Assembly (NCBI GenBank): GCA_900547455.1 | Contig: URGV01000049.1 | Coordinates: forward strand, 1-13,103 | DNA from: an uncultured Oscillospiraceae bacterium | Lineage (GTDB): Bacteria; Bacillota; Clostridia; Oscillospirales; Ruminococcaceae | Reading direction: 5' to 3' | DNA: 13,103 bases | Shown: positions 13,045 to 13,103 of the stretch, one piece after another | Numbering within the stretch: the stretch's first letter is position 1 | Layout: every line of letters starts with the position of its first letter | Translations under genes and position numbers: made by a program | The notes under the pieces: model-generated | What the model was told of the DNA's origin: nothing | Databases searched by the model: none | Seen by the model: the letters and a program-made list of their open reading frames with translations, nothing else

Positions 13045-13103
13045 TGCGGGCCGCTTTACAATACAAGTGCAACAGAAAAAATAAAAAGAGTGACTCAGAA
13101 GGA

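Noticed and set aside
13040..13103. Promoter for the first glycosyltransferase gene
   Set aside because: AT-rich sequence is present, but no -35/-10 pair with acceptable spacing could be found on the minus strand.

Overview
The window reads as one stretch of a bacterial surface-polysaccharide locus. It is GC-rich, and all supported genes lie on the minus strand. Gram-positive-style ribosome-binding sites (GGAGG variants), a sigma-A-type promoter and GC-rich dispersed hairpin repeats between genes suggest a high-GC gut Firmicute of the Oscillospiraceae/Ruminococcaceae kind. That assignment is an inference from style, not a database match.

Layout in transcription order, from high to low coordinates: glycosyltransferase 12908-11781; a 417-bp repeat-filled gap; a second GT4 glycosyltransferase 11363-10158; a Wzy-like polymerase 10091-8766; a Wzx-like flippase 8744-7425; a WbpA-type UDP-N-acetylhexosamine 6-dehydrogenase 7438-6119, overlapping the flippase by 14 bp; a Gfo/Idh/MocA oxidoreductase 6032-4959; a 681-bp gap filled by an inverted-repeat-bounded insert; a WbpD/WlbB-type N-acetyltransferase 4277-3711; a WbpE-type PLP aminotransferase 3677-2544; and galU 2497-1619, closed by a strong intrinsic terminator. 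A separate promoter (1527-1555) then drives a two-gene unit, a small secreted protein and a 99-residue conserved-looking protein, ending in a hairpin terminator at 734-789.

Together the dehydrogenase, oxidoreductase, aminotransferase and acetyltransferase make a complete four-step set predicted to turn UDP-GlcNAc into UDP-2,3-diacetamido-2,3-dideoxy-glucuronic acid, UDP-GlcNAc(3NAc)A. GalU supplies UDP-glucose. Two glycosyltransferases, the flippase and the polymerase would assemble, export and polymerise the repeat unit by a Wzx/Wzy-dependent route. No initiating phosphoglycosyltransferase, chain-length regulator or UDP-sugar 2-epimerase is seen here; they may lie beyond position 13103 or elsewhere.

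The most unusual part is the non-coding DNA. Several repeat families recur across the window: a pair at about 69-178 and 11629-11740, an inverted pair at 632-727 and 4592-4682, a three-copy hairpin motif in the leaders of both glycosyltransferases, a roughly 0.63-kb insert with inverted terminal copies of an 81-86 bp unit, and a cluster of GACAACC heptamers at 341-615. Positions 1-808 hold no confident gene, only a possible partial reading frame running off the left edge.
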